Positions 1 to 12,400 of a stretch of 33,407 bases of DNA are shown one piece after another. How positions within the stretch are numbered: position 1 is the stretch's first letter; each line of letters starts with the position of its first letter. A model generated the notes under the pieces. The model had not been told where the DNA came from. It was given only the letters and a program-made list of their open reading frames with translations, and searched no databases. This DNA comes from Discostella pseudostelligera. Taxonomy: Eukaryota; Bacillariophyta; Thalassiosirophyceae; Thalassiosirales; Thalassiosiraceae. A program made the translations under genes and the position numbers. The DNA is taken from contig JALLBK010000091.1 in the NCBI GenBank assembly GCA_036940085.1, forward strand, positions 1 to 33,407. The letters are read 5' to 3'.

Positions 1-370
1 TGAAGTTCAACCATAACTAGTCGACCATGATCTAACCAAAGGGGCATACCAATTCATTCCCAAATGTCCCATTGATCAACTATGGGACGGGTTCTGAGTT
101 CTGATGAGGAGATGGACAAGCCAGGCTGACAAGGAGGAGGATGGTGCTGAGGACCGAGTGAGGATGAAGAAGGATGAAGCTGCTGAATGCCAAAGAATGC
201 TAGATGCTGAGGATCTGGAGCTTCTTGTTCTTCTTGGTGAGGGGGGTGAGCATCCTTCACCGGACGATGATGAGGACCAGCAGCACCACCAAGAAATTAT
301 TTCATGTGCACATGCTGGGTCACTGGATGATCATGCTGTCTGTGGTCATCTGTCAGATTCTTCTTGTTAG

Positions 371-409
<39 letters not shown>

Positions 410-431
410 GTACTACTACTACTAGTACTAG

Positions 432-466
<35 letters not shown>

Positions 467-1016
467 TTACTACTACTACTACTTGTTGTTGTTACTTGGA
501 GGATCCTGAGAGGATCAGGATGCAGACAAGCAGCAGAGCTTGTTCTTGGAGTACTTACTAGTATGAGGAATGAGCAGCAACAGCAGGAGGAGCTAGGAGG
601 AGGATAGCACAGGATGCATGAGAATTAGATGCCTTCTTTGCTATCATCATTAGCTTGGAGTTGTATCGAGTTGTTCAGCCAAATTCAGATTTCCACGAGG
701 TAGCTTTTCGACTCGACTAGATATTTCTTTTTGGCAGGAACACGACCACCCTCCCGTCGATCGGGCGGCGATCGGATTTTCTGGAACCACCCGTAATTTG
801 GCGAATTGTGTCACGAGACCGCTGTTATCATCATCGCTGAATTTGACGAGTCTCCGACGGTGCGGTGGGATGTACTATGGGGCACCAAGTGCACCATGCG
901 AAGCAAGCCCAGCCAAGCAAAAATTCAAGTAGATCTTGGCATTGTAGTGATACTGGTGATTTGATGCAATAACTCTCTCCATCTACAACTCTGCCCAACA
1001 ACCACAAGTCTCTAGG
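1..1016. other. Low-complexity region without a supported gene
   Basis: This stretch upstream of the TPR gene holds purine-rich sequence (about 110-260, many GAGGA/GATGA runs), a CTA microsatellite, and a second purine-rich patch (about 565-615). Short open frames cross it, but all are low-complexity and none resembles a known family. The part next to the gene (about 700-1016) is the likely promoter and 5' leader. It contains GACTCGACT at 710-718, an element also seen upstream of two other genes in the window. Confidence 0.6.
371..483. repeat. Imperfect CTA trinucleotide microsatellite
   Basis: About 113 bp of (CTA)n with a few TAG and ATT interruptions, directly followed by a short (TTG)n run at 484-493. 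It is open in more than one frame, giving poly-Tyr or poly-Thr, but those frames have no other gene-like character. I read it as a simple sequence repeat. Confidence 0.95.
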
Positions 1017-4000
1017 ATGCTTGGAGGAGGTGGACGAGAAATTTCCTTTAGGAATTCCCTCAAGGGGGGCAGCAGCGGCAATAGCAATAGCGCGTCCGTC
1101 GGTGGTGGCGGTGGCGACGACAACACTTCCCCCGCCGCCCGGCTGCGCGGCAACATCCAACCGAATAATGCACGCTCTCCTGCCTCTCCTGCAGCATCGC
1201 CCTATGCAGATTTCCCCCTAAGGCCGACACAATCCTTCAGTGGCGTGACGTCGTCGTCGTCGTCGTCGTCACCGACTAGAAATCCTCTACTGAAACACCA
1301 GCAGCAGCAGCAACAACAACAACAACAACAACAACGACGATCGGTGAGTTATCGAAATGTTCCCAAGAAGATGGGATTTTCGCCCAAGTATGGAAGTAGC
1401 AACAGCAGCAGCACTGGTGGTGGTGGTGGTAGTCGATGGAACTTCCCCGGATTATCCCCCGCGAATAGCATGGACAGCGCAGACCAACAACAATCATTGT
1501 ATTCCACTACTACTGGAGTTAGCAGCTGGGTTGGCAAGGCAGCGCCCCATGTTGGCGTTGGCAGTAGCAGCAGTGCGTATTATCAACAACAACAACAACT
1601 TGGTATGAGCTTACAAACATCCAGCTTTGATGATTGTTACTCTCCCCGAACACCCGGATATCATGATGCATTTGCCTTGTTGGACGGTGTGGAACGGGGG
1701 AATAGTAGCAGTGGCACTACTCCCACTGCTAAAACAACAATTGCAACAACAACAAACACCACACCATCGCCGAAAAGTAGTAATAGTAGTGGGGGCATTC
1801 GATCATTTTTTCCATCCAGTCCTTCCCGTCGGCAACAATACAACAATGTGCCCAGTGTAGAATCGTCTCCATCGACATCTCCCAACCGTCGTCCGCCACA
1901 ATCGCAATCGATGGTGGCAAATAATCAGAATCAGAATCCTTCCACACCAAACCGAACAATAGTAGGCAATGTCAGTGGCGGTGGTGGTAACACTAATGAT
2001 ATGATCGAAAGGAGGCAACCCAACCGCCTATTTATCAAGGATGAAACAACCATTGGAGGTGCTACAACATCCACAGCTGCTGCTTCCCCACACGTCAATC
2101 CCCGCACCCCACCCCGCGAACAACTACAGACGAATGCAAATCATAAAACTTCACCATCGTCGGATAGTATGCCACCCCCACCCTCGGCAAGCAAAATGAA
2201 GTCGGATCAACCACCACAATCAACACAGCAACCAATACCACCACAGCTGCAACAGCAACATCAACCGCAACCGCAGCAACAGCAACCTCTACCGACGTCA
2301 ACATCCACTACTTCCTCCTCCAACACCACACGAGCGGCATCTCCACGACGACATCCCTCCCCACTCAACGGAGCTTCTCGGATGGTAAAGTGGGCCAAGG
2401 CCAAGACTACTGGTGAACATGCTCGTTCGAGTAGTGGTACCAGAGGGGGTAGCAGTGGTGCTGGATATTCGAGTGCAGTAAGTCGAGTACTGCAAGAGGT
2501 AGGCGGGGGAGGGGATGACGATATCCTCATTGATGGTGGCGGTGGCGGTGGCGGTGGTGGGAGCAGTAGTTCCAGGCCTCCCCTAAGCAATGCTGGTAGT
2601 GGAAAGTCTGATCGGGAGCAGCAGCAGCAACAGCAGCAGATGCAGCAGCCACGACGTGGGGAAATTGAGGCGAAGCAACCACCGAGGATTGGGTCAGTGG
2701 GTAGATTGAAGAATCGCAGTCCCTCACCTATACGACATTATTTGGGACGATTGTCAATAACCAAATCATCGACGGACGACAGACCCCAGTCTCAACCACC
2801 ACCACCACAGCAGCAATATACTCTTCGTGGTCAGGAGCAACAGCAAACACCTCCATTGTCTCCTGAAAAGCATTCCCAGTCTAGCGTCGAATCGGATGAC
2901 AATGAAGATTACATTCGGGACAGTTCAATTGATTTAATGGTGAATTGCATGGTACATCGCACAACTATGAGCTTTGATGTGGACTCACCCGAAGCCGCAG
3001 AGACGAACAACAATGGCACACTATTAGAATCGAAACCAATATCTCCTTCCTCAAGAAAGAAACATCAGCAAACTATGTTAAAGTCGCCAATAAAGGAATC
3101 CTACTTGGAAGATAATGACGAGGAGGGATACTTCATCAACACTACATGTTTTAACATTTTCGAAAGTCATGAGTTCTTGACTGCCATGGGTGGGAGCGTG
3201 AGTGATGCATCGTTGGCAACGAACTATATCCGTACGGGTGATTCCCTGTGTGCGGTAGAAAAAGCGGATAAATTCGATCAAGCGGTTCAAGTTTATTATG
3301 CTGGATTGGGGGCTATTTTGGCCAGAATTAGGGAATGGACGGTAGAGTGTAGTAAGGGAGAGTTGGTACCGCCGTCGTCATCGTCATCATCCATCGAACA
3401 GACTGGTGCATCGCACGTTACCTACCAAGACTTATTGCAAGTGGCACACAGTTCTGAAATGAATTTACTACTATTGGCAATGTCATCGATTCTCCTGCGT
3501 GCGGGGAATGCCCACTTTCGGTTGAGGCAGTATGAATTTGCATGTCGAGACTATGTCAGCGCCCAATGCTACCGATTAGTCCGCCACGAGGCCAAGGGTA
3601 TCATCTCCGACGAACGGACACGACACAGTGAGAGCCATATCGAGGACGCCAAGCTTAATGGACGTATCTCGAATAACATGGCATCGGCTCAGTCGAAACG
3701 GGGAATGTATGATGAGGCGCGGTCGGAATATACGAAGGCATTGCAAATTAAACAAGGCACTCTCGAGACGTTGCACAATGCCGGGGGTGGGAAAAATGAC
3801 ATGGATAAGAACTTGATATCGGACATTGCATCGACGTTTCACAATATTGGGCTGTTGCGGATGAAATGCGGTGAGAGTAAGAAGGCAGAGAAGGCGTACA
3901 AGCAATCGTTATCGCTACGTGTAAAAAAGTTCGGTGTCAATGACATTGGCATTAGCTCGACACTCAATGCGTTGGGTGGACTGTATTATCATCAAAATCA

Positions 4001-6278
4001 GCACGATGATGCCTTCCGCTCCTACAAGGAGTCGTTGCGAATATGGAAATCTCACTGCGGCAAGTCGGACCTTAAGACTGCAGAATATTATTACAACATC
4101 GGACTGGTGTTCTATTCGAAAGGACCATTCATCAAGGCTATGTCCGCCGTGGCAGAATGTTTGAGAATACGGAGGGAGCAACTGGCTGGGAATGAATGCT
4201 TGCCGGTTGCATCTGCCCTTTATTTACTTGGATTGATTGCCACCTCATTGGGAAACTACGATGAAGCACTGGCACTTTTGCAAGAGTCACTGGCCATTCG
4301 GCAAGAATTACTTGGACAACGTGACCACTTATTGTTGTTGAATGTGCAAGTAGCATTGGGAATTGTGCATCAAAAGAGGAACGACTTTGATAATGCCATG
4401 GATTGTCTCTCTGTTGCCTTGGAGGGCAGGTCGCACCGGCTTGGTCGGGATCACGAATCTGTCGCTGAAGTCCTGCAGGCTATCGGAGTAGCCTACACAG
4501 ATGCGAGCGAGTATCAAAAAGCATCAACGACTTTTGAGGAGGCATTGCGCATACGAAAGAGTTCGATGAGCTCTGGCGTCGATGTGGCTGAAACACTCAA
4601 TGCCCTTGGTCTGGTACATTTCAAAACTGGTGATGCCGACAAGTCTATAGAGATGTGCGAAGAAGCTCTCGGCGAATTGAAAGAAGCTGTAGAGTTTGAT
4701 CATATCATGGTTGCGAAGGTGTTGAAGAATGCTGGCGATTACTACCAGTATGTCGAAGCGTACGATGATGCATTGGAAGCTTACAGCGAGAGTTATCGAA
4801 TTATGACGGAATTTTATGGGAAGGAACATGTATTTATGTCAGAGATATTGAATGAACTTGGTGTGACACGGTTTAAGAAAGGAGACTACATGACATCGAA
4901 GCAATTGTTCACAGAGGTTAGTCAATTACTTCTCTGCGTTTACTGACCTATCCCTGTTCATTTCTCACCAATTTGCAATCTCATATCGTCCTCATCATAG
5001 GCATTGCGGCTAATGCGTCTTAGCCAAAATGAGTCGAACAGATCAGCCATATTTTCCACGTTGAATCACCTGGGCCATGCACTTTACAAGAACAATGAGT
5101 TAGATCTCGCCGCAGAAACCTACATCGAATCGTTTAATATCCAAGTCAGCATTGTCACTGGAGTTTCGAATGTCGGGCTGAAGGATTTCGGTACACAGTT
5201 GAATGCAATAAAGGATCGAGTTTCCACCATGGAGCAGGAAAAAAAGGATATAACTGAGCTATCAGGATCGCTGGGAGGTATCGCAAGCATCCTCCGCTAC
5301 TTGGGTCTTGTCATTCAAGAACAAGGAGATTTGGAAGCTGCGTTGTCGGCAAATAAGCTTTCTCTGTCCGTACGCTTATGCCAGCCCTTCAAAGATCACT
5401 CTGCAATTGCTCTTATGGCAGAGACAATAGCAATGTTTGAGTACAAACGCAACAATCTTGGCAGTGCCATGGATTATTTCAACCAAGCTTTGGATGCAAA
5501 AAAGATCTATCAAGGAGAGTCGACAATCGATGTGGCGCGAACAGTGAACAATCTTGCCAACATTCATTTCTCGCTTGGGAATCTTGACGAAGCCATGGAT
5601 CTCTATCAGGAGGCACTAGAAATAAAGAAGCACTGTCTCGGGGATGAATCAGACGAAGTCGCCAACACTCTCAATAACATTGCTCATGTGATGGTAAATG
5701 CAGGGAAAGAGCAAGAAGCTCTCAAGGCATATCACAATGTCTTGAAGATACGACAGGATCTATACGGAAAGAGCCACGCGTCCGTTGCCGGGACTTTAGC
5801 AAGCATGGGAGACGTGTACATTAAACTTGGAAAGTTGGATATTGCCAAGACGTACTTCGAGCAGTGTATAAGAATACAAAAGGTGCGACAAGACCTCTGC
5901 GACGAGCGTGTTATGGAAAATTTGGGATCCATCTACGGAAAGTTGGGCGAATGGCACAAGGCAGAATCAACGTTTAAGGAGATTATAGAGTTAAAACGAG
6001 CAACTCATGGTGCTGAATGTTTGGATGTTGCAAAATCGCTGGATCTACTCGCGGTTTCCTACATCGAACAAGATCGATATGCAGATTCTATTCCACATTT
6101 AGAAGAGGCCCTGCGTGTTCGAAAAGCATGCTTGGACGACGACGACGACGAGATTTTGGCATCATTGAATAAACTCGCATTCGTCTACAAATCATTGAAC
6201 CTGTCAGAGCAGATGATGGAGATCAGGGCCGAGTTCGATGCTATTCAAGTTCGAAAACGAAGAACTTGTCAAGTTTAG
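1017..6278 (+). CDS. Kinesin-light-chain-like TPR repeat protein with long disordered N-terminus
   Basis: Two exons, 1017-4916 and 5001-6278, join in frame (phase 0) across an 84-bp GT-AG intron that carries a stop, giving 1725 aa. Residues 1 to about 640 are low-complexity: poly-Gln from a CAG/CAA run near 1300-1334, poly-Ser, poly-Gly and poly-Pro. A more ordered block with an FNIFESHEF segment follows near residue 710. From about residue 745 to the end there are many tandem 42-residue TPRs of the kinesin-light-chain type, with recurring N-x-[LI]-G-x-[LV], [AE]-x-x-x-[YF]-x-[EQ]-[AS]-L-x-[IL]-[RK] signatures. Such TPR arrays are protein-interaction scaffolds and are abundant in diatoms; the partner cannot be inferred. 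No catalytic motif is visible. The ATG at 1017 is the first in frame. The TPR family assignment is firm, the role unknown. Confidence 0.88.
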
Positions 6279-7356
6279 ATCATTAATAACAACACACATT
6301 GATGTTTTGCACCGAATGGCCCTCCACTCAGGTCAACCTGTACTCGCATAGCGCACATGTACGATACTCCATGCTTGCCTTGTCTTGTCTAAGCTCAGAC
6401 GATTCTGAAAATTCAGACGAGCTGAATTTGAGTGGAAATCGGACGCCGATAGAGTTGCTGAAGTCGGCGCCAAGAACCTGCAGCCTGGAGGTGCATCTCA
6501 AAATACTGAAAGCTGTTGTCGAAGTATCGTTCTACTCATAACATAGTAAAGTGTTTTTCTGTTAAGCTGGTTGGTACCTGCGAACGCCGCCCTAATTGCT
6601 GGAGTATTTGGAGTAGTTGGAGTAGGTAGGAGTATTCCAAAGAAGTCTGGACGAATCTCCATCTCTCTCGGATTGTTTGTTGGATGCTCTTGTATCTCTA
6701 GAATTGTATGTTGATGGCACATCATCACCAATTTTGTCTATGCGCTACTAATAGCCATGTGGCGGGAGTTTGAATACCAATTCCTCTGCCCGCGTGGGCT
6801 TACCTCCAGGCACTGAAAGGGGCCTCCGCTGCTGTCACATCAAAGGTATTTGCAACCTTGAGCTTAACAATCGTTAAATATTTGTCTATTTCAGGCATCG
6901 TCCTTCTTCAAGTCTTCTTTACAATCTGTTACAATTTGGAAGAAAACAAAATTGGGGTCATTCAATTGGTTCGGTTGGCAGGCTACGTGGTCGGATGGCC
7001 ATCTGTCGGCCAACCAAATTCGGCGTCGTCAGAAAAGGGTCGGGTGAACTATCTCTAATATTCGCATATTCTTTCCTTTTCGATCATTACAATGACATCA
7101 AAATTCAAAACTTCTCTCTCTTTTGGCTTTCCATGATTCCATGTCTTTTTGCATGTCAAGGTGCCAATGCGATAAGAAGTGTGAACTATCTAAGAACTAA
7201 AGACACTGTATCCGCCTTCCCATCTATCACCATCCCAGCTGGAGATCCAATCGGTGCTCGCATTGGCGTTACATCTGCGGCGCTGCGGCGGATCATTATC
7301 ATTATTTTTTGGCGTCGTGATCACATCTCTCTCAAGTAGAAGTAGAAGTAGAATTA
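6279..7356. other. Intergenic region, no supported gene
   Basis: About 1.08 kb between the TPR gene and the Ser-rich gene, both on the plus strand. It should hold the 3' UTR of the first and the promoter and 5' leader of the second. Short open frames (e.g. 6299-6541, 6995-7339) have no recognisable domain. It contains a GGCGGGAG motif at 6761-6768 and a 7-bp inverted repeat, GGTTGGC at 6973-6979 with GCCAACC at 7009-7015, enclosing the palindrome GATGGCCATC at 6994-7003. No tRNA or snRNA was recognised. Confidence 0.5.
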
Positions 7357-9360
7357 ATGGCAGGTGCTATCGACAACATCATGGAACAACCGACACTAAC
7401 TCCGTCGGCAGCGGCGTCGGCAGCTCCATTATTTCTACCCACAATGCCAACGAGTTGGTTTGCCAGCTTGGACAAGAAGCCTAACCTCAGTGATAGATTT
7501 TTGAACAACAACGACAGCCATCCTCGGCTTAGCGGAGACGGCGGCGGCGAGCCGTCAGCGGCCTTGGTGCATGAAAAGTCATCGAATTCGGAACCAATGA
7601 CAGCCACATCATTATCGATACATGGGAGTAACGTTGCGACCAACATGACCACCGATAATAGCCTAGTAGAGGTGAGGCAACCGATACCACTGAAGCCCAC
7701 CGCCGCCGCTCTGCAACCCATCGGCCTCTCAACATCCTCATCTACCATGGATGAATCCAAGCGCGATCAACTGCCATTGCCATCGCTGCACTCCTCACTT
7801 TACAAGAGTGATGAAAGCAACAGCGACGTTCTTCAACACTATGCACGCATGCCAATGATGAATGCCCCCCAATTACGCATGCGGCCTGTATCGATTGCCA
7901 AAGAAACCCAGAACACTATTATTACCATGCCATCGCCAATTGCACGGAGAGGGGAGGCCGAACGAGCATTTTTGCAACGACAGATGAAGGCAGAGGCACT
8001 GATTCGACGGGAGCAGGCGCGACATAATCAGGAGAGGAAGCTTCGGAATGCTTGCACAATAATGCCTATTGACCCTCCTCCTTGCTCGGAGGGGGAGCGA
8101 CAGCAGGAGGAGGGACTACCAATATCGCATATGGCACAGCATCCCACCACTGCAGACGGAAATCAGCCTATCAATCGAAAACACAGTCGTCAACAATTCC
8201 TACGAGAGTTTGCATCAAGTCCTCCATTAATACTTAAGAAATCGTTCAAGCGGAGCGTAAGTGCCGTCCTCGCCGATTCGGGGATTGCCGAGAATGGAAA
8301 TCTACTCTTTTTTCCCGACGGGTTGCCACTTCTGAATGAGCAGGAGGAAGTGGTGGCTGCGCTTAATGATGTTGCCGGTGGTGATGGCGATAGTGCTACC
8401 GAAAGCCCGGGGGGTAGTGGTACTGCTGGTGGCGGTGGCGATGATGGGAGTGTCGACGTCGATGCATCGGAAAAGGGAACCCCCAGAGAATCAACTACCT
8501 CAACGAACGAACCTTCGCCATCCTTAATTGCCGCCGATCTCATTTGGCAAATTGGGGCTTCTAGCTGTGACGATGATGACTTGGCCAATGAACTCCCCAT
8601 GCCACATCAATTGTCAAAGAAGGTGACACTTCGACCAAAGATGAATAATGCTCCATGTCTTACCAACAGTACTGGGCCAAATTCAGCACGTGAGTTCAAA
8701 CCGATTGGTGCTGGCGGCATAACCTCCGATGGTACTTGCTGTTTGAGCTTGAGCCATGGCAAGAAAAGTATTGGTTGCAGCAGCGATGATTCCAACGAAG
8801 ATAAGCTTCCATACGACTTTGCACGTCGAGACAATTCCAGCCGTGACATTCTGTCTGCATCCGAATCGTTTCAACATTTATCGTTCGAGAATGATGATAC
8901 TAGAGCATGGGGAGCATTGAACCGCTCCGATTCCATGGGCAGGGCAGGAAGTAGTGCCGCCGATGGCAACAAAGTCCCTCCACCATTTACATTCTCATCC
9001 CCCGAGCCTGGTCGCAATCGTCAAATATTTAGTAGTGTCGCCGTGGACCCATCATCGTCACAACATCATCCCAATGAATTAGATTTTCTACTCAAGGAAC
9101 CAATGTCGGATTTGAATTATTGCACACCAGATAATTCGGAATCGAAACGATTCAATCGAAAGATCCCAACGGAGCGGTTGCCGAGATTACCTGAGCTGGG
9201 TATGCCCGACGTACTACATGATTCCAACGAGGAAACGCGATTGAGGAGCAATACAGCCATGTCCGTGGAGGAGGGGGTGGAGGACGACCAATTCGAGATT
9301 GTACTTAATGAGCACATGGCGGAAATCAATTTCTATACGCCGGAAGTTACCCAGCCTTGA
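7357..9360 (+). CDS. Ser-rich protein of unknown function with duplicated C-terminal motif
   Basis: A single-exon frame of 667 aa that I do not recognise. Most of it is Ser/Pro/Gly/Asp-rich and probably disordered. One charged, probably helical segment lies near residues 200-230 (RRGEAERAFLQRQMKAEA). Two related motifs lie in the C-terminal part: one at residues about 575-592 (EPMSDLNYCTPD) and one at the extreme C-terminus (EHMAEINFYTPE, within about 646-667). Both follow the pattern E-x-M-[SA]-[DE]-[LI]-N-[YF]-x-T-P-[DE]. Each may be a short binding motif or a Thr-Pro phosphorylation site; this is inference. No signal peptide or membrane segment is seen. The ATG at 7357 follows AG-rich repeats, so a spliced upstream exon is possible. 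The long open frame and diatom-like composition support a real gene. Confidence 0.72.
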   Translation: MAGAIDNIMEQPTLTPSAAASAAPLFLPTMPTSWFASLDKKPNLSDRFLNNNDSHPRLSGDGGGEPSAALVHEKSSNSEPMTATSLSIHGSNVATNMTTDNSLVEVRQPIPLKPTAAALQPIGLSTSSSTMDESKRDQLPLPSLHSSLYKSDESNSDVLQHYARMPMMNAPQLRMRPVSIAKETQNTIITMPSPIARRGEAERAFLQRQMKAEALIRREQARHNQERKLRNACTIMPIDPPPCSEGERQQEEGLPISHMAQHPTTADGNQPINRKHSRQQFLREFASSPPLILKKSFKRSVSAVLADSGIAENGNLLFFPDGLPLLNEQEEVVAALNDVAGGDGDSATESPGGSGTAGGGGDDGSVDVDASEKGTPRESTTSTNEPSPSLIAADLIWQIGASSCDDDDLANELPMPHQLSKKVTLRPKMNNAPCLTNSTGPNSAREFKPIGAGGITSDGTCCLSLSHGKKSIGCSSDDSNEDKLPYDFARRDNSSRDILSASESFQHLSFENDDTRAWGALNRSDSMGRAGSSAADGNKVPPPFTFSSPEPGRNRQIFSSVAVDPSSSQHHPNELDFLLKEPMSDLNYCTPDNSESKRFNRKIPTERLPRLPELGMPDVLHDSNEETRLRSNTAMSVEEGVEDDQFEIVLNEHMAEINFYTPEVTQP

Positions 9361-9486
9361 CGATCGTTTTGGGTAGCAAGTAGCAACGCACACTCGACGG
9401 AATGTCGTAATATGCCGCAAAGTTGTATGTTCACCATAATTAGCTAGGCGGATCAATTCGGATAGCGAAATTACACCTCTAACGAT

Positions 9487-12400
9487 TTAAGACGCTATTT
9501 TTGCCAAGTGAACAAAGTCCACAATCTTGAAGTTGTCATTCGATTCTTTCAAGATGGCATCCGTTCCATCAATACAGACCAACTCTCCTTCCACACCCAC
9601 ATCTGCTCCCCCAGTAACAAGAACCATATCATGCTCCTGCGGAGGCACCATCGTAACTTCTCCATTGCGCACGGTCTGGATTGATTTATCCTCCAACTCC
9701 ACCACCGCCTGACTGCCATTAATCTCTTTGATTACAGCCTGCGCGCTATTCTTCTTCAGTTGAACACACACGCGCTCCATGAACCATACAGCAGCATCTT
9801 CCCCGCTTCCTTCAATGGCAGAGTCCATGACTGAATTCTCAGTGTGCATAGCAGCATATGAATCATCATCCTGTTTGACAACAGATGATACATCTCCCCA
9901 ACCCATGCCTGTGCAATAATACAACACAGGGTCAGAGATTGAGCGATAGACTGTGATGACCAAATTAACCAAACGAAGACATCGTGTTTACCTCCAGAAG
10001 TGGCATTAGAATCAACGAAAGAATTGTTTTGCACCTGAGAAGAGTTGTCAGGCGCGACGCTCCATCCACTTCCAACATCTGTCATATTATCATCCCCAGC
10101 TTCATGGTTGCGATCGATAGATCCGCCAGGCCTCCAAACGTCATCAGCAACGGCACGATGCGACGGGGTTGATCCTCTGTAAAGCAACAAGTGGCGGTTA
10201 TTAGTTCACAATGACGAAACAAAAAGTGAATTGAAATAATCACAACTAAAGCGTACCCGTAATTCTCACGGCTTGGTGTAGCTCCGCCATGCATCGGGGT
10301 GGCGCCACCATGCATCGGGGTTGCACCACCATACATTGGAGTGGCTCCACCATGCATAGGAGTTGCGCCACCATGCATTGGCGTAGCTCCACCCATAAAT
10401 GGCGTCCGAGCCATGCCGAAACCACTCCCATCCCCGTTCTCGCCTGTGGCACCAAATTTGTCGCCAATAACATGAACACGCTCCTTCACAACCATAACCT
10501 TTTTCAATCTGGAGTGTAGTTCCACTTGTACATGAGTGGCGGTGGTGTGAGAGACACTGCCGATGTAACCTTTCCATTGCCCTGCTTGGATTCGGACTGT
10601 CTTGCCCATGAGGCTGTCGTCTCTCTCGCCTAGAGTGAAGATTATGATTAACCATGTTAGCAAGGGGTAAAGGAACTGGCGACAATGTTAGCCCATGCTT
10701 CACTCACCTTTGTTTGGACCCCGTCCAGTCTGAGATGATGGAGTACTAAACGGGCTCTCCCTCGGTGTTCCCGCTGCTCCAGCAGCCCGCCCCGCCTTCG
10801 TGCCTCCAGTGAGGACGCAGCTTCGACTGCGTACGACGAAAATTCCCGAATGTTCTGATCTGAACTGTGAATACAAGAATAGCTGAGCACGGCTCATACG
10901 CTTGATCGTAGCCACCTTTCCTTTATGTGGCCCCTCCACAATAGTTACAGAATCTCCACATCGAATCTGGTTCGCCTGGACATCAAGCGCAACAGCACGA
11001 TCAGAAGCTTTGTTGCGCTTGCCACGCAATTCTTCAGGACGTGCCTCACGCGCAATGCCGTGATTATTAATCACAGAGAATTCCTCACGGCCGACACGTA
11101 CAATAACTCCGACCTCATTCGTCGAACCTCCGCCACTGAGGACCACAAGATCATGAAGTTCATACCCAGCTAGTTTGTCCTGGCCAGAGGCTATTTCGGC
11201 CGATTCTTGAAGCTGCGAAGTTCTCACTGAAAACGACGACAATGTTAGACACGATGCGAGGCAATGGTAATATTCAGAGGAAACAAGTACTAATAATCAC
11301 CTGAGATCTCCTTGTGCGTCATATCTGTCAGCACTACGGCGGTGCAATCAAAGTCCGACTCTGCATCACCATCAATAGTCTCCACTGCTACAACCACACC
11401 GGTCTCATTGGCATACCGCCCATCCGTAACCTTAACATGAGCACCAACGGCAATGAATTTCCGAACCTGAGACAACAAGAATTCCACCTCGTCCATCCCT
11501 CCCAACTCTTCCAACGCCGCATCGTTGTTTGGGCGGACTTTGACGGTTGTTCCATCAAGACTCATTATTTTCCCCTGCATCCCCACGAGATCACCTTCGA
11601 TAACTTCGATCGTATCACCAATCATCAGACCACGGTCACCGGATCCAGTGGAGGTTAGACCCGTTTTGCCCTGGAGTTCACTCAATTCATTCAAAAGTGA
11701 ACCTGCCAAATGAGACCCTTCATTCTCTTCATCATCCTTGCCATCATCGTAGTCGCCCCTATCCCCTGAGCTTGACTTGCGTCGAAACCTCTGAAGTTCA
11801 TCCAACGTCGGGGGATCATCGGCCATGCAAGGCTTCACCACCGTGCCAATTGTAACCTCTTTCAGCAAATACCCATCATGGTAGTAATTCCCATCGTAAT
11901 AATCACACATGATATCACTCAAACCGGGGAATCGCTGCCTAATCAAATGCTTTCCCATGCTAGCGACTTCTTGAGCATTGAAGAACTTTTGTGGAGGTTT
12001 GACAGTACGACGGCGCACTTTGGCCTCATCGGGGGTGAGATCCGAGAGGCTGAGATCTAGACGGGGTACGCATTGGATGACACACTTCAGACCAGAGTCC
12101 CTCACGTGATGAACGAGGGCGAGATCGCCTTTGAAATGTCCCCTGGTCATGCGCACCCAATCATTCTTCTTGACTAAAGAAATTGGAGGAAAAAAAGGGG
12201 GTCGTATGAGATCGTGAATTGTCGTTTAGTCAACTCCGTTGAGAGTCAAAAACGAGCATGTCACTCACCAGGGACTTTCTTGGGGACAACAGTCATAACC
12301 GTGGTCATATCCGCAATCGGAACCTTTGTCATAGAGTATTGCATCACTCCACGAACTCCCTGCACAGCCTCCATCACCGCCGGTTCACTGTAACTCTCGA

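Noticed and set aside
104..370. 88-codon plus-strand frame before the CTA repeat
   Set aside because: Low-complexity, Asp/Glu-rich, no domain, and runs into a microsatellite; not enough to call a gene.
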